Origin: Apostichopus japonicus
Taxonomy: Eukaryota; Echinodermata; Holothuroidea; Aspidochirotida; Stichopodidae
DNA: 64,000 nucleotides
Direction: 5' to 3'
NCBI RefSeq assembly: GCF_037975245.1
Contig: NC_092579.1
Span: forward strand, 28,030,166 to 28,094,165
In this document: piece after piece, positions 37,679 to 50,640 of the stretch
Layout: every line of letters begins with the position of its first letter
Numbering within the stretch: position 1 is the stretch's first letter
Made by a program: the position numbers and the translations under genes
Notes under the pieces: generated by a model
The model's database searches: none
Told to the model about the DNA's origin: nothing
What the model saw: only the letters and a program-made list of their open reading frames with translations

Positions 37679-40600
37679 TCAGTTTAAAAGGAAACGGAAC
37701 GTACCATTACAGGAAGGTTCGGACACCACGAACAGTGTCCATTGTTTATCCCCGAGTTCTAAAGCCACGAAACAACTGAGAACTGACAGAATAACGGTAA
37801 AATTTATCCCGTAGTTCGTTAGATTTATGTTCTTCAGATGTCGCATAATCTTACGCCAAAATGAACGTTTGCTACAGCTGTTACGAGCAGCCACGTTCAA
37901 GCTGAGATAAAAGTGATTCCAGATATAACCCACGTTCACACCACCGAATGCCCACAGGTTTAATGTCAAGTGATATATATTTTCTGACGAGATTAGGAGC
38001 ACTAATTCTCGTTGAAACCACCAATAGTATTTACTATCCTTCGCAGCCGTTTTCTCGAACGATAAATAATATAACCAGACAACTGTGGTAGTTATCGACC
38101 ATATTGATGTCGGTATCATCAGCACCATGTACATGTCGACAAATTTTTTGAAGACGGCAAAGTCCTTCATGACGCTCCCTAGGACTCTTCTACAAGCGTC
38201 CGTATTATCCTGGTGAGTTTCAATAAACTCCAATACCACATGTAACTGGCGTTGAAAAGAACATCTCGTCAGATACAAGAGGTATTGGAAATTGCCCCAA
38301 ATCAGCACTAAAAACCCTCCACAGAAGACCGACATGCCGCTATGCCAAGAGAAGTTACTGCAAAGTTGCAGATATATCCAACCGCGTAGAGTCACCAGAT
38401 AGATTGGGAAGACGTAAACCAGAAGAAGTACCAATTTCATGGGTATACCTGTGAATGAGACAAAAATAAAATAACAGTGAATACCATTATTTTTTCTTAA
38501 AACATTTAACAACAATTCATTGTAGAAATACCTCTTTGACCAACTCTCCAATAGGAAAAATGTAACAATCAGTGAAATATTATATCCAATCTCTTTCATT
38601 AAATTTTCCATAGGTATACATATTATAGCCCTGAACGTGATATGATAATTAATATAATTAAAAGTAGATTTCTGTAGCCTGGAAATATTTGGCGAAGATT
38701 GAAGAGGTTTCGTTTCCTTTCTACCTCTTAGCTCTATTTGTGTCATATGTGGTAATTTCATTGGGGTAGGGGTAGAGGTAGAGGGAAAGGGAGGGGAGGG
38801 GGATGGGAGGGGGAGGGGACATTATGATGAATACTACATGCCTGTCTTTTCGACAATAGCTACGGATTTTCAATTAAAAACCATTTGCTCTTGACTTTGT
38901 AAACACCATGATGCCCTATATGCAGACATCAACTTAAACGCGACTTAGACTCACTTCGCAGACGGTCAACCCACACAGTCACATTTTGAGACAAATATTG
39001 GGAAAATGTTAAAAGCCAGTTCTCTCTCCAGTACCGTTATACTGCATCCACAAACAGTTCATCCCTATTTTACATCGGTCTGGAGAAGTAGATTAAAACT
39101 CGGCAGACAATGGAAACGAAAAGTATCAAATTTGGTACTTGATATATGCACTAAAGCACGATGCGCACAATTACCTTATGACGTCATGTTATCATGTGAT
39201 CAAATAAAATTAAGGAAACACACTGCAAAACTCTCGGTCAATAATTCTCGGTCGTATGTTCTACTTTGGTTAAAAAAAAAGGTCAACAGTTTTCTAGTTT
39301 GCAATTTGTTTTTCCAGACACAAAACAAAACTCATAACTGTGCTCAGGATGTCCACATGTTGTATCTACTATTTCCCCCCTTAACGCATGATAAAACACT
39401 GACTTCCCTTAATATCAAAAGAAGTTCTCTTTTTAATCACTACTTAACTTGAATGGTATAAGCAACCTTTGATATACTTCACGAACTTAAGAAAAAGGTA
39501 GCGTTCGGGGTCTGACCTTTGCCCGCACAGCGGACGTGTATTACTCCTGCACCGGTAAGCTGAATCCGTAATATTTTTTGACATATTGCTACGAAGGTAA
39601 GGTCTGGCCTGACTGCGGGTTTATAAACTGAGGGATACCGAGATTTCAGAAGTGACCCTATAGTTTCTCAAGAGACTATCATTTTAACCACAGAACAGTA
39701 AAACATATAGTAGCTTATAGGTAAATTAATATTTGAACAATAAAACACAGCGGTATATACGTTCAATATAATTAATGCTGAAACACATGAAGGAAAAATA
39801 AGAATACCGTTATGAGGTAGGTCTAGAAACTGCAAGCGGTTGACCATGAATCGATCGTTAATGACAGTACACCAGGAGATCTCCAGAAAGTCTGATGGAC
39901 TCCAGGATTTAATCTTTGCTGCCAATGTCAAAATGGGATAAAAAACCAACTGCAGCAGAAATGTGCCATAAGACATGGCGTGGATGATTTGCCTCTGTTT
40001 ACCCCAAATGCTACCTATGTAGTATACATTATCGTAAGCGACTTCCATGATGACAGCGACCAAAATGATGAAGGACAGTAGCCTACTAGTTGGACCATTC
40101 CAAGTCGTCACCCCTACATAAAAGCGGAAGAGAAGATTGAATTATTTGATGATAAGTGTTAGGGTTTTAGATCCTCCTGCAAGCAGGAACTCTCGTAGAA
40201 GCCATCATTGGCTTATCAAAGCCGCAAGCGATCTCTTAGATTCATATTCTAACGTCCATGATTATGAATTGTCAACAACTCTGTAACTGGACGACATACA
40301 TTAATCTTGGAGTGACTCGAACTCGGTACCTTATGATTGAAAGGCACCGGCGTTAACCACTGAGATAACCCTCCTAAACTCCTACTGCAGGCTAACTCTT
40401 CAAAGGACAGTCCAGTCATGAGAGATGAACATATTATTCCAAGCATCCTGGTGAATATTCTCGAGATATTAATAATAAAATTGTCACAGTTTGTACCATG
40501 TGCAATGGCTTTTTAATTTACCAACTTACTTTACATTATTTTGCACTATATTGTCTTGACCTTCGATAAGGTTCTAAGTGTACCTAAAGAAAAGCTAAAG

Positions 40601-41227
40601 AAGTTACCCCCAACCCCCCCCCCCCCCCAAGTGACGGTAGTACATTCATAACGAGTGCATCCCAATTTTAAAGTAGAAAATTATAAAATACAGTTTGAAG
40701 ATAGAGTAGAACAAGTAACACCTGTTTGTTTCAAGTTTACGATACTGTATAATAAAAGTCAACTTCACATGTGGTTTAGAAGATATACCTCCGTCATCTG
40801 TCAAATATAGGTTATTTTGGACTATCCTTGTAAATGAGATGACTGTATAACACTTAGAATCTTCGAAATATATTCACTTCCATTAAAAATTAAAGTTCCT
40901 TGCTCATGTGGTGTATGCAATTTACAGCATATGGGTAGACTAATCAATCTTTTATTTCAAATAATGAAGTAGGCCTACACGTTGAGCCAACCGTTTGGAG
41001 AGTCAGGAGTTTACATATTAGCGATGAAACCATTGTGTCTGATGGGGGACAAACTGTTGAGAATGACCTTTCGGATTTAAAGTGTCATACTCGACAATCA
41101 TCAACCTTCATTTATTATTATTATTATTATTATTGTTATTATTATTATAATTATTATTATTATTATTAGTAGTAGTAGTATTAGTATTAGTATTAGTATT
41201 ATTATTATTAGTATTAGTATTAGTATT

Positions 41228-41299
<72 letters not shown>

Positions 41300-43335
41300 A
41301 AATTGTGTATTATTCATGTGTATTATAAGAAAATTATATGGGTGACTATATCCATTTCCGAAAAAAATATTTCGTTTTGAAAAGAAGAACTGTTGCTTTA
41401 AAAACCGATTTTCTACGTCTAATATGAAAGACCCAGTAAAATTACAGTCCCAAAATAGATGCTCGATATTCTCAGTTTCTCTGTTACAGAAGAAACAAAC
41501 CTCTGTATCATTTATACCCATCAACGCTAAAAGTTTATTTGTTGCAATAATACGGTGTAAAAATTTAAACTGAAAATATTGGAGCTTTGCATCTGATACA
41601 GTGTGGTATGGAATCTTAAAAAAACCTGTCCCAGTCTTTTTTGGTCAGATCTTATTATTATTATTATTATGTGATGACCAAGTAAGTTATGCACTTGACT
41701 AAAGGGTTCAAAGCTAAAGCATGACAGATAATAAAATCAATAAAGGTTACCAATATCTTTCTCTGTGTACCTCTCTGGTACCCCGTCGTAGTCCCACCAG
41801 TAACTGTCACAAGAATGACACTCGAATCTATGATCAGTAGGATCGTCGATATGACAAGGACTGTTATAAGAGTTTCCGCCATTTATTTGTTCTTTGGAAT
41901 CAAGGGAATTATCCGATAGAATGTCAATGAGATGTATCTTTCCTGCAGGCTGTTGTACAGAAAACAAAACAAAAACATCAACAACATACGGCATGTGATG
42001 TATATCTCATCTAATGGCATTAACGTTACAGCTTGAAGGTTACTTACCCCTATTGGGAGAAGACAAAACCCTTTATAGCATTCTGACAACCCTTTACAAC
42101 AGCTTACTTTGCCCTACCATAGCATAAATGGACCAGCATGCACTTGAAACAGACAGGAAGTGTTGATAACAAAGTTCCAACGTCCTCTCAATCATGCACC
42201 CACCCCCCTCGTTCGTCTTTCTCCCTCTCCCTCTCCCTACCTCTCTTCAGTGACGTACCTATAATAGTTTGCACCCGGGGGGGGGGTGAATTTTTTTTTA
42301 TAAAATGGTGCTATATTTGGCAACGCTTTGAACTGATTATATGTTGAGGAATTCTCATTCTTTTAGTGATTGTAATATTTCCTATTGTTTGTGCAAAAAA
42401 GTCATTTGTAGTAGACAATTTTGATTTGCATGAAAATTTCCATCTTTCCTCTATATAGCTGGCCGCCGGTACCATCCCCATAAATAAATTATTTAGTTCA
42501 TATTTCCTTAATGATTTATTCCTTTGTGCAATGTCATGGCACCCCCTGACTGGTACCCAAGCGGACTGCCCCGCCCTCCTCTCCCCCCCCCCGATTAGTA
42601 CGCCATCCCCTCTCCTTGCTCTCTTCCTTTTCCCTTCCTTCACTTCCTCCCTTCCTTCTTCCCCTTTTTTCCTCTCTCCTTACTTTTTTTTGTCTAACCT
42701 TTTCCCTTCATTTTGCCAAATAAATTATTCCACATTAAGGAACCTGACTCTTATACAAAGTAAGCATACATGGAGTGGCTGAGCAGGCAAACTGATGGTA
42801 CCAAACATTCCCTTTTTATAGAAGTTATAGGAGTATAAAAGAAGTGAATTTGTTACAGAACATCACGTTATTATCTTGATTTACTGCTTCAACATATTTC
42901 CATTCGCTTACATTGAAAAGAAGAGGAGTTATTTGCAACCCCCCCCCCCCGACACAACAATAATTCTTTCTAGACTATACATACCAAGAACGATTCTGTC
43001 TTCTTTCGAAATCGGCATCGTAGACATTTTCTCTCGACAACAGAGGAACGATGATGAAATAAGCAAGACAATGACATCATCCACCAGATGAAAAATGGTG
43101 TCCGTCGACTCCTTCTTTTTTTACTCTTGTGAAGAAATTCGTCGTTAATTGCATAACTTACACGCCGAGCACCTCCCGTCTGGAAAGGTATATGCAACTC
43201 GTCGTCTTCATCTGAACATTTATTTTCATCTTCATCATCCTCTTCTTCCTCACTAGATGAAGCCTCTCCTCTCTCCTTATCCACAAAGCAATCACCGGGG
43301 TATTCCATTTCATCCATGGTTATATTGGCACTCAT
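37679..43335 (-). CDS. Gene D: seven-transmembrane GRL-like receptor, four exons
   Basis: Exons 43335-42985, 41949-41751, 40113-39808 and 38448-37679 join to 541 codons with phases 0, 1, 1. The splice sites are TTG|GTATGT, ATTG|GTAACC and AACG|GTATTC, with acceptors ACAACAG, TATGTAG and TTCACAG. The ATG at 43335 has a good AAA context. Residues 28-46 are strongly acidic. An FFIWWMMSLSCLFHH patch (81-95) precedes CLRC (104-107), and CHSC with WW follows at 161-169. Exon 3 has NDRFMVNRLQFLD; the last exon has five hydrophobic segments and ends in a tail with the sequon NGT, consistent with an external C-terminus. Sequence at 38449-38761 is open in frame but is intron. The intron between exons 2 and 3 carries LINE and SINE relics. 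GRL membership is inferred. Confidence 0.82.
40180..40376 (-). mobile_element. tRNA-derived SINE in an intron of gene D
   Basis: The minus strand starting near 40376 reads GGGTTATCTCAGTGGTTAA and then GAGTTCGAGTCACTC. These are A-box-like and B-box-like sequences at tRNA spacing, but the acceptor stem does not close as a functional tRNA. A non-tRNA body follows, with a palindromic TTCCTGCTTGCAGGA segment. Same strand as gene D. Confidence 0.6.
41107..41300. repeat. (TTA)n microsatellite, probable tail of a LINE
   Basis: TTA/TTAGTA repeats on the plus strand, TAA on the minus. The array lies directly 3' of LINE-like coding sequence on the minus strand, so it probably grew from the element's short-repeat tail. 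The poly-Asn frame is an artefact. Confidence 0.8.
41301..41660 (-). mobile_element. LINE relic: C-terminal part of a non-LTR reverse transcriptase ORF
   Basis: The minus strand translates through LQYFQFKFLHRIIATNKLL to a CFFCNRETENIEHLFWDC segment. This matches the layout of the C-terminal zinc-knuckle region (Cx2C, then EHLFW-x-C) that follows the reverse transcriptase in many LINEs. Only this terminal part remains. It lies in an intron of gene D, on the same strand. Confidence 0.7.
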
Positions 43336-46300
43336 TTTGGTACACTCTCAAAAATGGAATCTGTTTAATTCTCTCGCAGTAGTCGGATACTTAATCAAAT
43401 CTAAAAATATTAAAACTTTCAAAAAACGACAACTATGTCCCTAAAGTATAGTAAGCATATATACGCAACACTCATGTTCATTAACATTGTATTGCTAACA
43501 CGCTTTAGTATACGACAGTCTTTATATAAAACCTTACAATGCACGTTATATGAAAGTAATCCTTTTCATGCTATTGAGATCAACATGAAATTCAAAACAA
43601 AAGGAAAGTCAAATATTAGTTATTATGTGTTTATATCATAACAAAACTAACGGGGGTTGTGAAACACTTTTGCCATCACAGTTAATGGACCCGTCAAGGG
43701 ATTTTTGTGTGTGCGTTCATGCACTTTTCCCACTTTTGAAATCATGTGCACGCCAATGTTAACCACTACCATCATACACAGTGTACACAGTCACTTTAAA
43801 GCTCACTGAAAGTGACAGAAAAATTGAATTAAAACATTATACACTGAACATCGACATTAATAAGAAAGGGAGTATGATTTTGCGACCTATTTATTTTAAA
43901 CCCTCGTATTGTTAAAGAGGTAGTATCATCACTTCTCACACGTTCGATTAACAAGGGTCATATTGTTCATGACTATGAGCGCAACCACGTTTACTTCTGA
44001 GGAGTCGATTTAACCCCTGTCAACTTAACCCACCGGCGTTCCTAGTGTACGAGACATTAATGTGACCATTCAAGCACTCGCCAGCAGTTTACTAAAAGCA
44101 CACCCCTTAACCCCTCATCCGAACAACATATATCATAGGAAAAAGGGTGGGGTGGGGGGGGGGGCGTGACCCTGATAATGACCTCATGACACCGTTACAA
44201 AACCTTTGCCTCATTCACTATGCACGAAGAAAAAAGAAAGCGATTTTCAGTACACGGGTGGTTCACCATATGTAAGCTCAATGGACGTCAATGGACCATG
44301 GACGTACAACTTCCTTTCTCAAAAAAAAGTATTAATCAATAAAAAGTATCTAGAGGAGCTGTGGATGTATCTTCCTCGATACTATTGTGTTTTCTGGTTT
44401 ATATCAAACAACTTTACTTAAAGGACACGTTCGATTTTCTGGGATTGTTCTTTGCCAGAATCATAGGACAACGAGCCAGCATATATATTTATCATACGAT
44501 TTGACAGCTTCCAGTCTCCGCACAACAAATGGATTCCTTTATTAATGAGGTCCTTAGTGATAATAATGTTACATTACTTAGGAGGAATGTAAACTACTAT
44601 ATATATAAAACAAGTCTGTTCACTTCGTGATATTAAGTATAATACAGGCATGTAACCAAATTGTTGTAATCTGTAATGTGCATATGGTGTCAAACAAAAC
44701 CCTAGCAGAAACAGAGAGGGGCGTATCAAACTATTTCTGGCCAATCTTGAACACCATACATGGCAGTTTTCTTTTTGGTAATCGAAATCAGTAAGAAAAA
44801 TATAAGTTGACTACTTCCTTATATTGCTGAGCCAAAAACATCTCCAAGTTTCCAAGATTTTGTATGACCAAGTTTCACTGTTTCTTCGGACCAACTATGT
44901 AGCCAACATGAAATTCCTAATCTGAATCCTGGTCGAAACAAGAAGTTGTTTGTTTCTTTAAGTCATGTCAAGTTACACGAAATATACAGTGATAAGATTG
45001 TTACGTTACATCGTCAGGAAGAGATCGTAATGATGCGTTATGAGCTCCAAGTTGGCCCAGTCAAGAGTCCTGTATCTTTAGACGTACTGTCAGGCTCCCC
45101 AGTAGAGCGTTGCTAGCCTGTGAATAAGTTACCAAGGTAACTAGAGACCAAGCCAGGTTGTAAATAGACACAAGTATAAGACTGCGCAAAAGAATCGAAA
45201 GAGTGTATGAGTCGGTTCTTAGAAAATAAAATTTCGAGCATTTATTAAGTTATCTCACTCTGGTATAAATAATACTCAATAGTACAGTACAACATGTGAA
45301 GTTTGTTTATTTTGTTAATTTATTTGTTTTAGCACACAAATATTACAATGTGAAAGGAAGTCTTCTATAAAGACTGAATTGGCTTAACAGAGTAGAAGAC
45401 TCCCTATGGTAAAGAAGTAAAATATAATACAAGTTGAAGTACAATCCCTTTAACTCGGTCTTTTGGGTAAGATCATGTGTAGTATCTGTTCCCTTTCGAG
45501 GGGAATGGTGATGCACACCCGACGATGATCACACAGTGCACAGTCCCGATGCAAGGGGACTGGGGTTGAGAGCGGATCAGACGTTCGGTAGTTTGGTTTT
45601 CGTGCCCAGGTTCTTCCCTGGGCGACTTTTTCTTAAAAAGTATCCCTTTAACTATTTACTTAAACATCAACAACATTATTCCCCCAAAGATATGCAGATA
45701 TGTCGTAGACATTTAACTCAATAATAATATTAATTCACTAACTCCATAACTCTCTTAATTAGACTATAAAACTCATCAATTAACATTTAACCCTCCAAAA
45801 TTACATCCCAATAGACCATGTGAATATTCATGAATGGCTAGCTATGTAGCTATGTGCACAGCTTACTACGGAGGAGTATAAAGACCATTCACGTTACAGT
45901 AAGCTCATAAAGCTGTATCGGCTTGTATACAAAACAATAAAACAAACGAAGCTCCATTCTTCTCGCTTCCTTCGAGAGAAAAAACCCCCCACATTTGTAA
46001 TCAAAACAAACAATTCAAAGTTTGAAAGGTTTTGGTTCTTGTTGTATACAGAGACTTTCTATGTGTGGCCATGTGTAAAGAGAAACCAAATGTGTTTACT
46101 GACAGATAAGTGGAAAATAAAGCCATTTTTTTGCTCTCAGAAGTAATGAATATAAATCGAAACAGTAATGAATCATTGAGAAAAAAAGAAGCTATGAACA
46201 TGCAAGATAATTGCTTGTATGCATGGTATAACTTGTTTCATATAGTTATCAAAAATCTTCATATCTAATTTGACATGACTATATCGTTGTAAGCGACTGT

Positions 46301-46381
46301 GATGAAATGCTAACTAAGACAATACTAGTGAAATACCATAGCCGCCTTGTAATCATGTATGGGCATATTTTTTTTTTATAT
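43336..46381. other. Spacer between genes D and E
   Basis: No coding exon recognised. It contains a reverse-oriented R1 repeat (45480-45645), a G-run at 44146-44165, and AT-rich sequence. Gene D's promoter presumably lies just above 43335, but no TATA box is clear. Confidence 0.5.
45480..45645 (-). repeat. Dispersed repeat R1, reverse-oriented copy
   Basis: The reverse complement matches R1 at 11028-11170: GAGCGGATCAG, the GGGGACTGGGGTTGAG variant, and the hairpin CCCAGG-TTCTTC-CCTGGG. Finding it in a separate location and the opposite orientation shows that R1 is dispersed rather than part of the segmental duplication. Confidence 0.65.
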
Positions 46382-48925
46382 CTAAAAGCATGTGCTATTT
46401 GTCACTGATGTAGAGTTGCAGGAATTGGTCAGGAAAGCAAGGCTCTGATCATGAAAATCAAATGCCAAGTAAATAGCAATAACAGAGCCAATCATTGAAG
46501 TTTTAACGGCATTAGATACTTTCATTAGGTCTTTCCAACCACATAACAATTCTTCCCAGAACTTTGAATTGTTGCCAGACCTCAAGTACAATAGATTCTC
46601 GTAGAAATTCTCCCATATGTACTCCACTCTGAACCCACCCAGTGCAAAAGTGTATAAAACAAATGCTACTGATATTTCTGACCAAGATAGGATCATAATA
46701 TGCTCCTGGACGTTTAGGCTTTTTGGAAACTTAGTCAAACAACTTTCGCTAATCAAGTAATTCAACGTCACATTGGCCACGATTGAGTACACGTATAACG
46801 GTAACAATAGCACCGTGTGTAGACTACAAAGTTCCTTGTAGCATTTGAAGTCAGCGAGTACCTCACAGAGAGTTCCCCGGCATCTCTTTAAGTCGCCTTC
46901 GAACTCGTTGATGTAACAGAGCAGGAGATTAAACTGACGCTGGAAGGAGACTCGAACAAGGTAGAGGATGTAAACGAAGAGGCCCCAGGACTCAAAATAC
47001 AGGAGTCCAAACAATGATTGAGAAATTTTGTAAACACTGATTTGACAGTCACTTATGACTACAAAAATAACGAGTCGGTAAGACATGCAAGCAAGAGGAC
47101 AAAGCAGGCACAGACAGAAAAATGGCATTCCTGGCAAACCTGAAAAAAAAAGAAAAAAAAAAGGTAGAGGACTGATCATTTTTTAACTATACAAAATAAA
47201 CTATAATAACTATAAATGTTACATACTTCAAATGTATACTGCAGTTTGGGGAACCTTTTTTTGCCTCTGCAAAAAATATTGACTTGTTCGGTGCAATTCG
47301 TCATATTTACCAGACAAAATGACAATTATGCTAACTTAAGGAAGTTACCAACAATACGTTTTTTGTTTGTGTGCGTGTGTGTGTGTGTGTGTGTTGACAA
47401 CGAGGTTACATATCGAAAACATATATAAATACCCTTATGATGTCATTTAACTTAGTATAGAAGGTGACGAATCACTCAGGGGTATCGTATCATGCATGTC
47501 GATAAAATTACCCATCATCACGTCTAAACAAATCTTTTGCTTATATTTCTTTTCTAAATGGGAGATTTAACCATAAACATGTAAATAGTATATACCTTTG
47601 AGGTGAAGGTCCAATATTTGCCCACGCTTCACAAGGAACCTGGCATTCAATGCGGTCGCCCAGCCGAGTACAGGTAAGAAAGTTGCAAAGTAACTTCGAA
47701 ATATCGAGCACAGACACAACATGATATGACATGAAAGCATGAGAAACAATGTCATGATTAGGGAAAGATGCAGCACCTCATCTGGCTTAGCAAACAACTT
47801 CGGCAAAAATGTACTCAGATCAAACATAATAAAAGACAATGACACAGCCATTAATCCCATTGACAGCACCCCTGATCCTCGGTGGGTCCATAATCGTGCA
47901 CCTGTAGAGATAATGTGAGAGAGAGGAATAGCGGAACTTGCAACAATTCACATTTTATGTCGGTTCCTTATTTTGTTAAATTGAGCTCATTAAACTGCTT
48001 GAATATTGAAGAAGTAGAAAGTAAATAATATTAATAAGGGAATAATTTGTCCTAATGATTTTATGACTATAATAAGCCATATATACATACCTGTATTTAC
48101 TTCAGTATCAGGTTTAACAATAGAGTTGAAATTCTGATTTTATATTTATATGTTTTACCTACACAGGCATTTTGCACACAGCAGCATTTTTCTTAATCCG
48201 AATTTCATTTTGTTAGATACGAATTTGCGGCAGTTATGCAGATTAAGAACCAGACTAATAGGTATAGAAGGGACTACATTTGGCATGTTAAATTTGTGAC
48301 ATTGATAAAAAGAAGCTATGCCGCAAGTTTAAGAGAAATCGATTTCTTGTCACATTGCCGGCCTTTAATTACACGTAAGGGGGCGAGGGGGGCAAAAAAA
48401 GTGAAAGTTTGACCGTTATACCAGGTTTTATATTGGGGCTTTTAATATAATAGCAAAACCATTCATAGTGAATATTTGATTGATGAACTTGTTCGGTATT
48501 TTCTTTCTCACAAACTTACCTATATCTTCTTCTGTGTACCTCACAGGAAGACGGCTGCCATTCCACCATAGGGTCTCGCAAACTGCGCAATAAGGTTCAT
48601 CACCGTTTTGCAAGCTGCTTGATACATTGAGGTCATTGTGGCTATATATATCCAGTGAATCTGACTCATAGGCGAGATTCAAATAGTCTAAATGTAACTG
48701 ATGTCCATTTACTCGTCCGCCTGATATTTCGTCGTTTATACTGCATACTTGGCAACAGAAACATTTTCTTTGTATTACCACTGACTTGTGATGATACAGC
48801 CCAAGCACCTTCAATGCAAACCAAAACATCCATGGCCATTTTAGCCTGCTGGCCCTGATAGAAAGTCCTTCGGGGATTTCCGGGTCATTTCGGAATGTAG
48901 AGTAGTTCAGTCTTTGTGGAGTCAT
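46382..48925 (-). CDS. Gene E: seven-transmembrane GRL-like receptor, three exons
   Basis: Exons 48925-48520, 47901-47596 and 47139-46382 give 489 codons with phase 1 introns (ATAG|GTAAGT, AAAG|GTATAT; acceptors CTCTACAG and TTTTTCAG). The soluble N-terminus has PWMFWFALKVLGLYHH (31-46), CFCC (55-58) and CAVC-ETL-WW (113-121), then RYTEEDIG at the first junction. Exon 2 carries NARFLVKRGQILD, with Gly replacing the usual Leu. The last exon has five hydrophobic segments and a C-terminal tail with NST sequons (CNSTSVTNSTCF), implying an external tail. The N-terminal region is in one exon, unlike D and F. It is in tandem with D on the same strand. Confidence 0.83.
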
Positions 48926-49705
48926 TTCGATAGAAAATGTAACGTGTTTAAGAAAATAGAAAATGTGATAACGTGGAAAACATTACTCTGAATACTGTTT
49001 GCAACAAAGTTTTATTGCTTTTTATATTCGAATTTATTTACACTATAGTTCCTCTTCTGTGGTCGGTTAAATATACGTATTTGTATATATTTAGATGTTT
49101 CCTAACTTTAAAGGTGCCATACAATGAATCCAGCCAAGCAATTAATGTCAGACGCCCTCTATTTTTCGCCAACTTCTGATTCCGTAAATACACGATCGGA
49201 TGATCATATGGCCTAAACAATTGAGTTTGCGAAGACACAGGTAACTACTCCGGCCCGTCGTTAACCCTCATTATTGTTTGCGCAACGTGGTCGTAATTTT
49301 GAAGATGTCTTTGAAAACATTTGTTCAAAATTTATGATCGGCCACGGTCCTACGTAGGCCTACGTTCAGTAAGCTGCATTGCACAGAATCCAACGTTAAT
49401 GCTACTGCTACTATTCTAGATCTGTTAGGAACTCGTTGGTACTTTCGCTACGTTACGTCATAACAATGTACCCCCTGTCCTCCATCTTTAGCTGCATCTG
49501 AGAATATTCCAACCGCAGACAGTTTGGTGACCATAAACTGAGTGTTGTCACATTGTGTGTGTGTGGGGGGAGGGGGGGGGGCTGGTGGGCTCAGGTAGTG
49601 AAAGGTATTGTTTCACCTCAATCATAGTAGAAAGACTGTGGAACGCTGTATATGCCTAGATGTATACATGTATTATAATTTTGATGGGAGAACGACCAAG
49701 GAGTT
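48926..49705. other. Spacer upstream of gene E
   Basis: Presumably holds gene E's promoter on the minus strand; no clear TATA or CCAAT box is visible. It has a GT/G-rich run at 49553-49580. No other feature seen. Confidence 0.4.
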
Positions 49706-49713
49706 GTTATATG

Positions 49714-50084
49714 CATAGGTGTAGGAGCCCAATTTGATTTGGGGGTGGGGGGGGGGGGCTGTAAAGACTTGCCCGAAAAACATAACCAACATTTTTCGCG
49801 CGCGTTCAACATGTTAATGAACATATCATATAGGAATGCATCGGTTATTGCAACGCATGCATATTACATACAATAATTTGCCGTGTTATTACCATGGGGA
49901 AGTCGTTACAATAATAATGATAATATTAATAATAAATATAAGTTTAACCATTTGAAAAACACATTGCAATATATTTTTCTTCAGTAGGTGATCGAAAAAT
50001 TCTCAGCATATTGTCCGAATTTTCACAAAAATATTTGGTTGGGGGCTGCAGCCCCCACCCCAGCCCCAGCCCCCTACGCCTATG
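49714..50084. mobile_element. hAT-like MITE with perfect 8-bp target-site duplication
   Basis: The left end reads CATAGGTGTAGGAGCC and the right end reverse-complemented CATAGGCGTAGGGGGC. Both are flanked by GTTATATG at 49706-49713 and 50085-50092. The element is 371 bp and has no coding capacity. The 8-bp duplication suggests hAT, but the termini do not begin with CAG, so the class is less certain than for the 13657 element. Confidence 0.75.
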
Positions 50085-50092
50085 GTTATATG

Positions 50093-50640
50093 TACTACTT
50101 CGAAGGATATGTTATAATTTGTATCTGCTATTACAAGCTGATAGGTTAATTTGTGTTGTGTGTGTGTGTGTTAATTGCATATTGAATTCTTGTAACCTTT
50201 AAATAGTGCATGCATGGAGTAACAATCACAAAGAAACCAGAACGAACAAAACGTCAGGGGGATTTAAATGGTTACTTCTTTCAATTGGTTCCTTCTTTCA
50301 ATTGGTTTGCAACCACTGAGGTGTAAACTTTGTCAATATTATTATGACTTAACCGCTAACTCGCTGAATCAAACAATCAATACTGACATTAACAAACCCT
50401 GTTCAAGGTCTACGGACATCTAGGAATAACAATGTCCTAACCACTCTCATAGGCATTACAAATCAAAATCCATCAAAGACTGACCGTTTTACAAGTCTTC
50501 TCTTATTCTAGTTTCAATTATGAATGAACATAGCTTATTATGTACATTGATGATGTAAAGGGAGTTTTTCTGTTATGTTATTCCTTTGATTTACAACATT
50601 TGTTACTATATATAGGACACTGAACACAGGTATGTGGCCC
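50093..50640. other. Gene-free stretch
   Basis: AT-rich spacer with a short GT run at 50155-50171 and a duplicated TTCTTTCAATTGGTT near 50276-50308. I see nothing coding. Confidence 0.45.

Noticed and set aside
38449-38761. Upstream extension of gene D's last exon frame, giving a 360-codon frame
   Set aside because: A strong acceptor (TTCACAG) at 38449 and the family-wide G|G. junction place the exon start at 38448. The extra part is intron that happens to stay open.
39006-39452. 148-codon plus-strand frame antisense to an intron of gene D
   Set aside because: No recognisable domain, no paralogous copy and no splice context.
42249-42603. Possible hAT-like element (CAGTGACGTACC at one end, GGCGTACTAAT on the reverse strand at the other)
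   Set aside because: Inverted ends match poorly, and the flanks are C/T-rich so a duplication cannot be judged.
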